Source of the DNA: Paracoccus litorisediminis | GTDB lineage: Bacteria > Pseudomonadota > Alphaproteobacteria > Rhodobacterales > Rhodobacteraceae | Assembly (NCBI RefSeq): GCF_009711205.1 | Contig: NZ_WMIG01000017.1 | Span: 28,764 to 92,763 of the forward strand | Length of the DNA stretch: 64,000 nucleotides | Reading direction: 5' to 3' | In this document: piece after piece, positions 34,180 through 43,493 of the stretch | Layout of the letters: each line of letters opens with the position of its first letter | Position numbering within the stretch: the stretch's first letter is position 1 | Translations under genes and position numbers: made by a program | Notes under the pieces: generated by a model | Databases searched by the model: none | Told to the model about the DNA's origin: nothing | The model's input: the letters and a program-made list of their open reading frames with translations, nothing else

Positions 34180-34551
34180 GGCTCCGGAAGATCGCAGCAC
34201 GGGCTTGCTACTCCTCGCTCTTCGGTGACACGAAGCGCATCTCCGGCTGGCGGGCGGCGCTTACAATCGCTTCGGCATCGGCAGCATCATTTTTCTGCCG
34301 TTTCACAAACGACTGAACGTATTGGGTGCTATGAGGCGAGCCTCATGCCCCATCGCTTCAACCTCGCGCACTCAGTAGCTAGAGCTGCCGCAAGCTTCGA
34401 AGACCACGAGACAGGGCTGAAGGCCCGACATAAATCCACGAAACTGTTCTCGCGCAAGCTTCTTTCGAAAGAGGAGTTCTCCAGATTTTCTGGCACCGTG
34501 AACCTGGGAAGCGCGTTTCGCCAAGTCCATACCGATCACAACATCCTTCAT
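34180..34551 (-). pseudogene. IS110-family transposase N-terminal fragment
   Basis: From ATG 34551 the minus strand reads MKDVVIGMDLAKRASQVHGA and LFRKKLAREQFRGFM, the start of the IS110 DEDD catalytic domain, ending with VVFEACGSSSY and a stop near 34372. Beyond that, other frames continue the family sequence (VKRQKNDAADAEAIV, then RFVSPKSEE before a TAG). The remainder is missing. It is thus a truncated, frameshifted copy. The C-terminal half of such an element is found at 13.4-13.8 kb in the opposite orientation. Confidence 0.85.
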
Positions 34552-34618
34552 AGACCGTCCTCCCCATGAGCGTGTCGCAGGACCTAAGCATGCTATAGCT
34601 GCCTCCTGCGGATAGGGA

Positions 34619-34649
34619 CGGACGGACCCCCAGCTATTCGGTCCGTCCG
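34619..34649. repeat. Inverted repeat in the non-coding end upstream of the IS110 fragment
   Basis: A perfect 10-bp stem (CGGACGGACC / GGTCCGTCCG) with an 11-base loop lies about 70 bases upstream of the IS110 transposase start. IS110 elements encode a structured bridge RNA in this non-coding end, so the stem could be the remains of one. Only the position and pairing support this. Confidence 0.45.
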
Positions 34650-35042
34650 TGGTGGATGACGACCAGCTTCTTGGCGACGTTATGCCCGGTTCCGCTGGAC
34701 GGGCACGGATGGGGCCGCAGGTCACGCCCCATCAAGCAGTTCGATGCGGCGCAACACGGGAAACGCGTTCATCCAGATCGCGACGACCGTCAGTGTTCCT
34801 ATCCCGCTCAACACGTGCCGGTCATCGACGCGGGACCGCCATTGCGCATGGGAAAGAGCGGCTCAGATGCGTCATCTGCATGTCAGTCAGAAAGGCGCGC
34901 TCAACGACGATTTCCTTGCGGAGCCTAAATCACGGCAGCCGACTGAAATCAGTTGATCCTGAGCCCCGTGAACAAGCTCATGATAGCGGGGCTATTGGGG
35001 GTAGCTCATAGGCCGGAACTCACGCCACGCTGGCAGACGCAC
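34650..35042. other. Stretch without a recognisable gene
   Basis: About 390 bases with only short chance frames. It may contain the outer part of the IS110 left end and debris beyond it. Nothing identifiable was seen. Confidence 0.4.
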
Positions 35043-35303
35043 TCATCCGAAACATGACCCAAAATACACCTTCAGGGTGTGAGGATAATTTTCCATACAC
35101 CAACTTAAATTTGTTGCATTTTTATTAAAGAGGTCTGGGATATGAAGTGGCTCATCATCATTAACCTGAGCGTGTCTATTTTCCTCGTATGCCGCTCGCT
35201 TCCAGACTGGATCAAAGAGGAGGCAATGAACAGGACAACGGAATCCCTTTACTTTATCGATTACATAGGTCGAACCACTGACCGTACGGATGCTGAAGCC
35301 CAC
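35043..35303 (-). CDS. Small hypothetical protein
   Basis: A GTG-started frame of 86 codons in a locally AT-richer stretch. Its start GFSIRTVSGSTYVIDKV resembles short orphan proteins found near mobile elements, but I cannot name a family. An opposite-strand frame from 35141 of 56 codons is an alternative. The ribosome binding site is weak. It may equally be a fragment. Confidence 0.25.
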   Translation of the reverse strand: MGFSIRTVSGSTYVIDKVKGFRCPVHCLLFDPVWKRAAYEENRHAQVNDDEPLHIPDLFNKNATNLSWCMENYPHTLKVYFGSCFG

Positions 35304-35439
35304 AAATAAGGCCAGCTTACCCCCTCATTCTTCAAGGCATGTGCAGGCCAAATCCAGAAATCTTAGGGATATCATAGACCTGGCGTGCATGCTCTGCGCA
35401 AGCGGCCAACAGACTTGGCCTCAAAAGCCTCCCGATGCG

Positions 35440-36035
35440 CATTGCAGGCGGTCAGGCCGACGCCGCACCAGAAGGCAACCACTTAGGCTGGATGATAGAC
35501 GATATTGACGGCGCTTCGGCCATCGCCTCGTGAAAGGCCATCCAGTGTTTTTCTGCGCCATGAACAAGGCCCCCAAACGAACGGCATAAAAATGGGCGCG
35601 GAACGGATAAGACCGGAATGGCAGATGATGATCGGCATTGCCTTTTCGGGGTTCGAAAGACACATGCTCAGGGCGATGCCGCGGCAGGAAAAGAGGTATG
35701 CCAGCCTTTGCCATTGGACAGGGTGCCGTCCCGATGTGGCAGTTCGGTGTTCAGGCTATTCTTGAAGTCGCCCCCAGTGCCGTTTGCGCAGACCGGTCAC
35801 GATGGTCCGCGCGTGCTCAGGAAATGCCGAGCGGGTGGTTTCCAAAGCGCAGTCTTATGGGATGACGTAAAGACGCAGCGAGGTCGGCCATGGCAAATGC
35901 GCCGATCTGCGCGCTGAGTTTCGACCCACATCGGTCAACTGTGTCTCGGTGAAAGCCGAGAACCAGCCGCCACGGTTCGCATCGGTCCAACCGTGACGGA
36001 TCAGGCAGAAACGACGCACCGGGGTCAGAGGAACA
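35440..36035 (-). pseudogene. Decayed histidine-phosphatase (phosphoglycerate-mutase-like) gene
   Basis: On the minus strand from about 36030: RRFCLIRHGWTDANRGG, the catalytic RHG motif of the histidine-phosphatase superfamily. Other frames further on give LNTELPHRDGTLSNGKGW, then MPIIICHSGLIRS (the second catalytic His block) and finally HWMAFHEAMAEAPSISSII. At least three frame changes and a stop make it non-functional. It lies downstream of the collapsed transporter operon on the same strand, so it was probably the phosphatase of that system. Confidence 0.65.
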
Positions 36036-36044
36036 TTCTTCCGC

Positions 36045-36700
36045 CTAGGACAACCTCTGCCCCAAGATTGGGCTGAAGCAGGTAATCCTTGGGGCGCGCA
36101 GAACAACGGTACCATCCTTTGCGCGCCAAGGTATGGTGAGTATTGCGCGCTGGTCTGGTAGTATTTGCACGCCATGCCAGACCATCCCGGCATGGCGTTC
36201 GGCGTGCCCGCGGATCAGGAAGCGGGCCCTGAGGTCTAAAGGTAGGTCAAGAAGGCCCGCCAGCCGGGCATCGTTCCTTAACCTCCCAACTCCAGCATGG
36301 TCGCGCAAGCGACGCGGCAGGCCTCGTCAAGGCTGCATCCGCCGCGGGGCAGCAGATGCAGCACCGGCTCGGTCCGAAGGAGGCGTGGGGAACAGCGCCT
36401 GAACGCCGACGGGCAGGGCGTTAAGCTCTCGGTCAAGTGCAGCGCCGTACCGGCTGCTGAGGGCGTATTGTGAAGGCGAAACACCGCGACTGCTCGGACC
36501 AGTCACCGGAATAGAACAATCCAGACCTGCCCAGAGCGACATGCGGGCAGCAGCAGCCGAGTTGCAACGGGCGGAAGCGACCGTGCGGTCTACGCTGTAG
36601 CGTGAATCGGAGGTCCCGCGCGCATTGGATGTACCCCACCTCCGCTATGGTCAACATGGTCATGGGTAATAACGCCGACATCAAGCAGCCAGACCTTTCG
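36045..36700 (-). pseudogene. Probable remnant of a metallo-beta-lactamase-fold hydrolase
   Basis: Near 36680 on the minus strand one frame reads VITHDHVDHSGG, the HxHxDH metal motif of the MBL fold, followed by HPMRAGPPIHAT. Shortly after, another frame reads SGLFYSGDW, like the third metal-ligand strand. After that only disconnected protein-like pieces follow (DLPLDLRARFLIRGHAERHAG in the 36045-36308 frame). The exact subfamily cannot be told and the lower half may belong to another gene. It lies between the ATPase and histidine-phosphatase remnants on the same strand. Confidence 0.45.
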
Positions 36701-36811
36701 CCCGGTCCACAGTCGGATGCATGCTGGCCCCTTTTTACCACGCCCAGCAGGACTTCTACTCAGGACGGATCGGCGCTCCAGAGGGTAATGGCTTAGGTTT
36801 CGACGGGTTGA

Positions 36812-37365
36812 TCACGCATGCTTGCTTTCCCGCAGCGGGACCGGAACAGCGTCGCGATCGCGATCGCGATCGCGATCGCGAAAGGCCCAAGGCGCGCGGA
36901 TTGCCAGATGCAACTCGGTGCCGATTTCGGTGCGGGTCGCGGCATGGTTGATCAGTGTCTCGCCCTCGGTCTCGACAACCAGCCGGAAGCGTCCGCCCTG
37001 ATAACTACAGGCGCTGACCCGGCCTGTAATCGGGCCGTCCGCATCTATCAGCACCTGTTCAGGCCGGGTGCATAGATGAGTGGGATGCGCAGTCGTGGCC
37101 CGCGCCTAGATCCGCTGGCCAAGCGCCTTGACCGCGATGTCCGCCGAGGCCAGCAGTCGCCCGTCCAGCCGTATTTCGCCTGCATCGGCCGTTCGAACCT
37201 GCGGCCAGACGCAGAAGCGTGGTCTTGCAGCAACCTGAAGGCCCCAGCAGCACCACGAATTCGCCCGCGCCGACCTCGACGTCGATCCGGTCCAACGCAG
37301 TCTGACCGTCGAAAAGCTTCGAGACGCTGCAGAAACTCAGGCCTGCTACGGCGCACTTCCTTTCG
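36812..37365 (-). pseudogene. Collapsed ABC ATPase of the second AfuC/PotA-like transporter
   Basis: The N-terminal region reads LDRIDVEVGAGEFVVLLGPSGC followed by CKTTLLRLAAG. The Walker A lysine remains but the Gly before it is Cys. A frame change then gives DAGEIRLDGRLLASADIAVKAL. The Q-loop, signature and Walker B regions are deleted, and the sequence jumps to the C-terminal TOBE domain (VLIDADGPITGRVSACSYQGG, RFRLVVETEGETL). It cannot hydrolyse ATP as a transporter subunit. A hexamer microrepeat lies inside the TOBE end. Confidence 0.75.
36852..36881. repeat. Five tandem copies of TCGCGA
   Basis: Thirty bases made of five perfect TCGCGA units, overlapping the end of the ATPase remnant where they encode alternating Arg-Asp. 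In-frame hexamer repeats of this kind arise by replication slippage; the unit count may vary between strains. Confidence 0.9.
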
Positions 37366-37384
37366 GTAGACGAAAGGCAGCCAG

Positions 37385-38055
37385 TTACACGACTGCCATG
37401 AGAGCAATGATCAGCCCTACGATCGATGCAGCGAGGGCCGAGGCCATCACCGTCTTGCCGCTATCCTCAGGGTTGAAGATGACGACGCGCAGCGTCTCGG
37501 TCCCGGCGGCCCAGAGCCTGCCGAGAGGTCAGTTCGTTCACGGCAGTCAAGGAACACCAAGATCGCTCCTGCCGCTGCAGCCGGTGCCGCCAAGTGCCGG
37601 AAAATGCTGTGCAGCCGTCGGCCAAGGCCCGCGCCGCGGCTGGCCGCAGCCTCCTCCATCGCAGGGTCGAGTTGGCCGACCGACGCCTGCACAGGCCGCA
37701 ACATCACCACCAAAAAGCGCGAGAGATAGGTCAGAAGGGTAATGGTCAGGGTGCCGTAAAGCGTCAGGTTGATGAACGGAATCCGCAGGAAACTGAGGAT
37801 GCCAGCGATGGTCAGCACGACGCCCGGCAGCGCATAGGGCAGATCGTCACCACATCCAGTGCACGGGTCGCCTAGCCGGGCCTGCGGGCCATCAACCAAG
37901 CCAGCGGCAGCCACGACCATCAGGATCAGCGCAGCCGATCCGGCCAGCAGCAGCGAATTGCCATAGGCCCGCATGGCCACGGGCTGACGGAAAAGGACCT
38001 GGTCCCACGCCCGCAGCATCGCCTTTTCAAGCGTCAGAGGTACGCCATAGGCCAT
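37385..38055 (-). pseudogene. Broken ABC permease of the second AfuB-like transporter
   Basis: The frame from 38055 carries FRQPVAMRAYGNSLLLAGSAALI and LRIPFINLTLYGTLTITLLTYLSRF, typical of the C-terminal MetI domain of fused AfuB/PhnV-type permeases, and an EAA-like loop (MEEAAASRGAGLGRRL). Near 37480 another frame supplies the true C-terminus (VVIFNPEDSGKTVMASALAAS ending MAVV). The first permease domain is missing entirely, because the preceding binding-protein start runs straight into this gene. So a large deletion and a frameshift are present. Confidence 0.8.
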
Positions 38056-38222
38056 TCAAACTCGACGCCGGGATGTGTGGCCTTGAATGCATCGACCGTC
38101 TTTTACGCATCCTCGTTGGGCTGCGAGGTGTAAATCCTGAGCACGTCGGCCGATGCTGCGAAGGGCAGCGACAGGGCCAAGGCCAATGCAAGCGCGGAAC
38201 GGGACCTTGCCAATCTTCTCAT
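38056..38222 (-). pseudogene. N-terminal stub of a periplasmic binding protein (second transporter)
   Basis: From ATG 38222 the minus strand reads a signal peptide (MRRLARSRSALALALALS, ending ASA) and the mature start DVLRIYTSQPNEDA. An in-frame TAA follows, and then KTVDAFKATHPGVEFEW, characteristic of AfuA/PhnS-like proteins (YTSQP...). The rest is deleted and the sequence joins the permease remnant directly. It is the start of the dead operon and lies divergent to the broken DeoR gene. Confidence 0.75.
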
Positions 38223-38372
38223 GGGATTTTCGTTCGAAAGCTGAACGCGGTATCCGGCATGGCTGGTAACGCCCCGAGATGACGCAGAAATGGCAGTTTT
38301 TCTGGTTTAATCTTCAGCCTTGATCGGGAATCGTCGTGGCAGATAATCTGGTCAAAATGACTTTCAAAAAAA

Positions 38373-39136
38373 ATGAATAGCCGCGCAATCGCCCAACGCC
38401 ATGATCAGATTCCGAACCTCCTGTCGACGCATGGGGAACTGTCAGCCGGCATGCTGGCCGAACGACTGCACGTGAGTGTCCAAACCATTCTCAATGACCT
38501 GAGGCAGCTTGACGATGGTGGGCTGATCCGGCGCCGTTACGGTAAGCGCACCTGACGAGACCGACCGAGAATATCTACCGGCCCCGGCAGGCGGTATCGC
38601 GCGACAAAAAGGCTCGGATTGGCGCTGTATTGCAGCCATCATTCCCTCACAGGCCAGCGTGGCCCTTGGTACCGGCATGACGGTCGAGGCATGTGCCCGC
38701 GCCCTCGGCCAGCACGCGGGGTTGATCGTCTTCACCAACAGCATCCAGGGGACCATGACCTCTCAGGCGGGCACCCGGCGTGACCGTCTCGCTAGCCGGT
38801 GGAGCGGTCCTGCTCCGGGGTCTGGATTTCATCGGATCGGAAGGTGTCGAGTTCTTTTCCCGCCTGCGCCCCGATTTTGCGGTGTTCAGCGTGGGCGGGC
38901 TGTCCAGAGACGGCGACCTTCTGGACTTCAACATGGCAGAGGTCCGCGCCCGCAAGGCCATTTTCGACTGCGCACGGCATCGGATTCTGGCGATCGATCA
39001 GTCCAAGATCGATCGTATCGCCCTTCACGTGGATGGCAAGTTATGGGCGGCCGAGATGGTCATCTGTGGTGGCGTCCTGCCCGCCGAGATCCAAAAGGAA
39101 ATGCAGGTCTTGGGACGGCGACTGATCAGTTGCTAG
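38373..39136 (+). pseudogene. DeoR/GlpR-family repressor, frameshifted
   Basis: The ATG at 38373 starts a normal DeoR helix-turn-helix (IPNLLSTHGELSAGMLAERL, SVQTILNDLRQLDDGGLIRRRYG), cut by a TGA at 38553. Another frame continues with VALGTGMTVEACARAL and NSIQGTMT (38659 on), and a third from 38780 gives the sugar-phosphate-binding-like core: GGAVLLRGLDFIGSEGVEFFS, FAVFSVGGLSRDGDLLDFN, then ILAIDQSKIDR. DeoR repressors sense sugar phosphates. It faces the dead transporter operon, which it would have controlled. Confidence 0.85.
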
Positions 39137-39215
39137 CGTATCGAGATTATCGGCCTCTCCGTTGTTTGTTCGCCTTCCACTCTGGGTTAAAATATTGAGA
39201 GGCAAGGGGGGAGCC

Positions 39216-40029
39216 GTGTTCGATATCGAGTTGAAACTGCAGCTTTCACCGCAATCGATTGCAGCCCTCAATAAATCCGAGCTGCTGTCGGAACCGCATG
39301 TGCATCGCAGTCAGCACGCAATCTATTTCGATACCGCCGACCATAAGCTGTTTAACGCGGGCATTTCGTTGCGGATACGCAAGGAGGGTGGCCGGCTTGT
39401 GCAGACGGTAAAATGTGCCAAGGCAAAGTCGGGTGGCCTTTTCAGGCGCGCGGAATGGGAGATTCTGATTGACGCAGACACCCTGGTCCTCGACGGGGCC
39501 ACGCCCGTGCGCGACCTGCTTGGCGATCGTCTGGGGACTTGGTGCAACTGTTTCAGATCGATGTTGATCGCTCGCTCTGGGTACTGCAGCGTGAAGGCGC
39601 GCAGATTGAGGTTGCGCTGGATAGCGGAGAGATACGTTTGGGCGATCGGCGGTCCGCGATCCATGAATGCGAGTTGGGACTGATCTCCGGCCCGGTCTTG
39701 GCGTTGTTTTTCACGGCGAACGAGATTGCGGATCTGTCCGATGTTCGGGTCGGTGTGCTGTCGAAATCCGAACGCGGATAAGTGCTTTCCGACCGCTATC
39801 CTGAATATTTCAAACTCGAGACAAGTTGACGTGCGCACTCAAGAACCTTCAGACCAGGCTTGATATTTTGAACGACATCGTGACCGCGCAGAATGTGCTG
39901 GCCGAGATGGAGCTTGCAGACCATCCTGTAGCCGCCGCGCTGTTGGAACGCGATCGCATCAAGACCATTCTGATGGCCGCTGCAGACGCCTATGATGATC
40001 TGATTGCGACAAAGCAGTTTTGCCGGTGA
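39216..40029 (+). pseudogene. CYTH-CHAD protein, frameshifted and mostly missing the CHAD domain
   Basis: A GTG at 39216 behind GGGGGGAG starts a CYTH triphosphatase-tunnel domain: FDIELKLQLSPQSIAAL, HAIYFDTADHKLFNAGISLRIRKEG, LVQTVKCAKAKSGGLF. Near 39537 the frame shifts, and the domain then continues normally (LVQLFQIDVDRSLWVLQREGAQIEVAL...IHECELGLISGP). At 39826-40029 a short frame matches the end of a CHAD helical domain (LQTRLDILNDIVTAQNVLAE). Most of CHAD is deleted. Intact relatives hydrolyse or bind inorganic polyphosphate. Confidence 0.8.
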
Positions 40030-40281
40030 CCGACCCCGGCTCAACGTTGTGATCCGGTTGACAATGCAAGTCGCGGCAGCCCCTTGCGCCGGATTTTGCA
40101 TGTTGGGGAATGTGTCCGCGCCGAAGCAGCGGTTTCAGGATCAGACCCCGGCATGTCGCAGCGCTTCATTCAAAACCTGCCGGTACGCCCATCGATCCGC
40201 TGAGGAATGCTGCTCGCGGGAAATGCTGCGGACAGGCAGGCGGTTCACGACGGTGGTGCCAGTGCCGCGATATTTCTACGA

Positions 40282-40950
40282 TCACGCCAATCGGGTTATC
40301 CGTGGGCAGGGGGCAAGATGCATAATCGCGATATCTGCCGCGTTCAGGACACCGGTCAAGGGCTCGGGCAGATCGCGGGCGGTCAGGACGGTTTCAATGC
40401 CTTCGGCGTGCAGCCAGTCGACCAGCCTGCTCGCCCGTTCGTGCGACCATTCGCGGGGCGCGGCGATGATGCTGGCGCGCAGGTCCAGTCCCAGATCGGC
40501 GGCGAAATAGCCGAACTGTGAGGACAGGGCTTCGATTCCGATGCTGTCGCGCTGGACCAATGTCTTATCGGCTTCGGCTTTCAAGACCAGCAGATCGTGT
40601 TTCAGCGCCGAGGGATTGGCGACGATCAGCGCTGCCTTGGACGGTGCCAGTCGCGACAGGTAGCCCGCGACGATCTCGGCTACCTTGCCCAGCCGGGTGG
40701 GCGATAGCCATGGCGCCGTTTCCTCGCCCATGCGGCGGCATCGGCTTCAATCCCGACAGGTAATAGGGCGTCCCTGCCATCCTGATTCAGCAAGGCGATG
40801 CCTGGCATGGGGTCGTCCAGCGGCCGGGCAGCGTAGATCTCGACGATGCGGATATCGGCGTGACGTGCGGCCGGGTAAAGCGGATCTTCGGGCCAGCGCC
40901 TGCGCAGCGGGAGTGATCAGCATAAGGACGGCAAAGGCCAGTATTTTCAT
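40282..40950 (-). pseudogene. Zn/Mn-type ABC binding protein region (ZnuA-like), broken
   Basis: From ATG 40950 there is a signal peptide (MKILAFAVLMLITPAAQA), after which the frame is lost. One alternative frame reads IVEIYAARPLDDPMPGIALL, possibly a small companion protein. From 40731 a second frame gives a ZnuA-like middle and C-terminal part (KAALIVANPSALKHDLLVL, FGYFAADLGLDLRASI, PEPLTGVLNAADIAIMHLAPC). The order and strand match the adjacent ABC-3 permease tail. The set is decayed. Confidence 0.6.
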
Positions 40951-41183
40951 GCGCTATCTCCTCTCAAGGCGGGCAGGAAGGCGCGCTGTGCGGCGCAGAT
41001 CAGGAAGCAGCTACCCGCGACCAGAATGATCGCCGCGCCGGACGGCACCGGCAGGTCGAATTGCATCGGCAGCAGGATGCCCGTGAGCGTGGCGAAGGTG
41101 GCGATGCTCACGGGAAGCCACCAGAGCGCGCGACCGTCCGCGCCGCCGCAGGGATGACCGGCAGAGCACCGACCAGAGCCCAC
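40947..41183 (-). pseudogene. C-terminal fragment of an ABC-3 (Zn/Mn-type) permease
   Basis: The last 50 or so residues (SIATFATLTGILLPMQFDLPV, then PSGAAIILVAGSCFLICAAQRAFL) match the final TM helices of ABC-3 family metal permeases such as ZnuB. The stop overlaps the start of the following signal-peptide frame. The first 200 residues are absent. Confidence 0.65.
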
Positions 41184-41202
41184 GATCTTCAGTTAGGCGA
41201 CG

Positions 41203-42655
41203 ATGACCAGCATCCCGGTTCAGGCATTTGAAAGCGACGGGATCAACTACTGCTCGCGCGGTTTCCCGATCCACGCCTATCGGTATGGCGGCGTGCCGAT
41301 CCCGCGCGACGGGGTCTGGCAGTTCGGCGACAACAATGCCGACATGGCGCTGTATGACCATGTGGAAATCGTGCGCGGCGCCACTCGGCCTGATGCAGGG
41401 CGTGGTCCATACCGAACGGACCAAGACTTATGCCTCGTTGGAGCATGTGTTCCAGAATGACTGGACTGGGCGTGTGGTGCTGACCTATGCCAGCAACGAT
41501 TTTGATTCCTAATTGCCCTGGATCAGTGGCGCGCAGGATCGCGAAACCGGACTGGGCATGTCTTCCTGCGCCGCGAAATATGATGGCGGTTACAAGCAGA
41601 ATTCGATCAACGCGGTGATGAATGGCGATTTCCAGGCTTTGGGCCGCGATCATCAGTTCGTGCTGGGTGCGATGTATTCGGACGGCAAGGGCAAGTATTA
41701 CGGCTACCTCGACGCTGGCACCGGTCGGCAATGTCTTTGACTGGGACGGCAGCTATCCGCGTCCGCGCCTCTCGGAGAAGGCGACGAACGAATGGACCAG
41801 TGATGCCACGCAATACGCGCTGTACGGCACGGTGCAGTTCCGCGCGAGCGACGCGCTGGCCATCCTCGCGGGCATGCGGATCAACTGGCGGGAGGGCAAG
41901 GAGACCAGCGCCGGCGCACCGACCTTTGAATACAAGTAGGCGAGATGACGCCCTATCTTGGCTTCACCTATGACATCAACCCTGCCTGGACCGCCTATGG
42001 CAGCTGGACCAGCATCTACAAGCCGCAGCTTGTGCAGGATGCCGGCGGCAATTAGCTCGACCCGACCTATGGCTACAACTATGAACTGGGGGTCAAGGCC
42101 GGGCTGCTGGACGACGCGATGTATGCCTCGGCGGCGATCTTTCAGACCAACCAGAAGGACGTGGCTGAATATTTGGACTGGGACACGGTCCAGAACCGCA
42201 GTATCGACGGCACCGAGACCCGCGGCTTCAGCTTGAGACCGCTGGCGCGCTCAATGATCGCTGGAATGTCTCGGCGGGCCATACTTTCCGCCTTTCCAAG
42301 GATGACGACGGTCACTAGCTTTACGCCGACCAGCCGCGCATACCCTGAAGCTTGCCACCGGCTACCGGCTGGCTGGCGTTTTGGAGGACAAGCTGACGCT
42401 GGGCGGCGCGATGCGCTGGGAAGCGGCACGGACAGCATGGACTTTGCCTCCGAGGTCGAGCAGCCTAACGTCCATCAGGGCTCCTATGCGGTCTTTTATT
42501 TCACCGCCGCCTATGGCGTGACCGAGAAGACCGAGCTGTCGCTGACGGTGAACAACATCCCGAACAAGAAGTATTTCGCCACCATCGGGTTCTACGCCAC
42601 CGTCGTCTATGGTGATGAGCGTAGTGCCGAACGGACCCTGCGCGCGCGTTTCTGA
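41203..42655 (+). pseudogene. TonB-dependent siderophore-type receptor, shattered
   Basis: Successive frames on the plus strand give a single outer-membrane receptor. The plug-domain end (RYGGVPIPRDGVWQFGDNNAD, LYDHVEIVRGAT, LMQG) comes first. Barrel strands follow (VFQNDWTGRVVLTYASNDFD; FQALGRDHQFVLGAMYSDGKG; TQYALYGTVQFRASDALAIL; TPYLGFTYDINPAWTAYGSW; YGYNYELGVKAGLLDD). The C-terminal end is ELSLTVNNIPNKKYF with the final aromatic-type residue F. At least five frameshifts and three stops occur, and the N-terminus is missing. It resembles FpvA/FhuE-like ferric siderophore receptors. Confidence 0.85.
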
Positions 42656-42748
42656 CGCCCTGCCAGCTCTGCCGGACCTTGGATCAAGGCCCGGCAGGAA
42701 GACATGCTTGTCATACGATGCAGAATCGGGTGGCGCTGGCGGTGCGGC

Positions 42749-43288
42749 CTAATCGTCCTGCTCGCAGAAGCGGATGCGGTTTCCGAACGGATCATGGACC
42801 TGAAGCTGCAACCCCCATGGCAGCTGCTCAAGCCCCGGCCGACCGTAGGAATACTGTTTCTCGGTCAGTTCGCGATGAAACTCGCGGATATTGGCAGTTG
42901 TCACGAAGATGTTCGAGCCGGGACTGGCATCGCTGTGATGCTCGGACAGATGCAGGCTAAGCCCCGACCGCTCGATCCCCATGTAAAGCGGCATGTCGGG
43001 CGCGAAGCGATGCTCAAAGACAACCCCGAAGCCAAGGAAATCACAGTAGAACTCTCGGGCCTTGGCCTCGTCGAATATCCGCAGGATCGGGCTGCAGGTC
43101 TTGAACCGGAAACCATCGGTTGTCCTGTCCTCGCGCCCGAAAGCCGCCGCCGCCGTGTTCCAGTCTGCGTATCCCATCGCTTTGGACACGAGTTCCATCG
43201 CCCGCGAATGGGAAACCTCGGTCCCTTCGCATGCGAGTGCGGCGCGCAATTGGCGCGCCATGGCCTTGGCCTGTTCCGTATTGGTCAT
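42749..43288 (-). CDS. Glyoxalase/bleomycin-resistance superfamily protein
   Basis: A 179-residue protein. The first 55 residues form a small helical N-terminal domain (AKAMARQLRAALACEGTEVSHSRAMELVSKAMGY) found in 'glyoxalase superfamily protein' entries. The remainder is a glyoxalase/VOC fold: PILRIFDEAKAREFYCDFLGF, SGLSLHLSEHH, and QVHDPFGNRIRF at the end with the usual DPxGN motif. Such proteins bind toxic compounds or isomerise alpha-keto substrates. It is intact, in contrast to the decayed region to its left, and probably forms a single-gene unit. Confidence 0.85.
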   Translation of the reverse strand: MTNTEQAKAMARQLRAALACEGTEVSHSRAMELVSKAMGYADWNTAAAAFGREDRTTDGFRFKTCSPILRIFDEAKAREFYCDFLGFGVVFEHRFAPDMPLYMGIERSGLSLHLSEHHSDASPGSNIFVTTANIREFHRELTEKQYSYGRPGLEQLPWGLQLQVHDPFGNRIRFCEQDD

Positions 43289-43493
43289 TCACCATCTCCT
43301 GCCAGTGTGACGGATCGGTGCTCGCATTGCCGAAGAACACTGGACGGGGATAGCGGGATATCGTCCGTGATACTTTCACCAGACCGAAAACGGCGCGAGT
43401 GGCAGGCAGCATGAACCCGCCGCCACAGGATCAAACCATCGCGGAGGCGTCAAGCATGCTCGCGATGGTCTCCACGCTGCACTTTGACGATCG

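Noticed and set aside
35141..35311. Plus-strand 56-codon frame starting MKWLIIINLSVS.
   Set aside because: Overlaps the minus-strand hypothetical frame; neither has strong support, and this one has no family resemblance.
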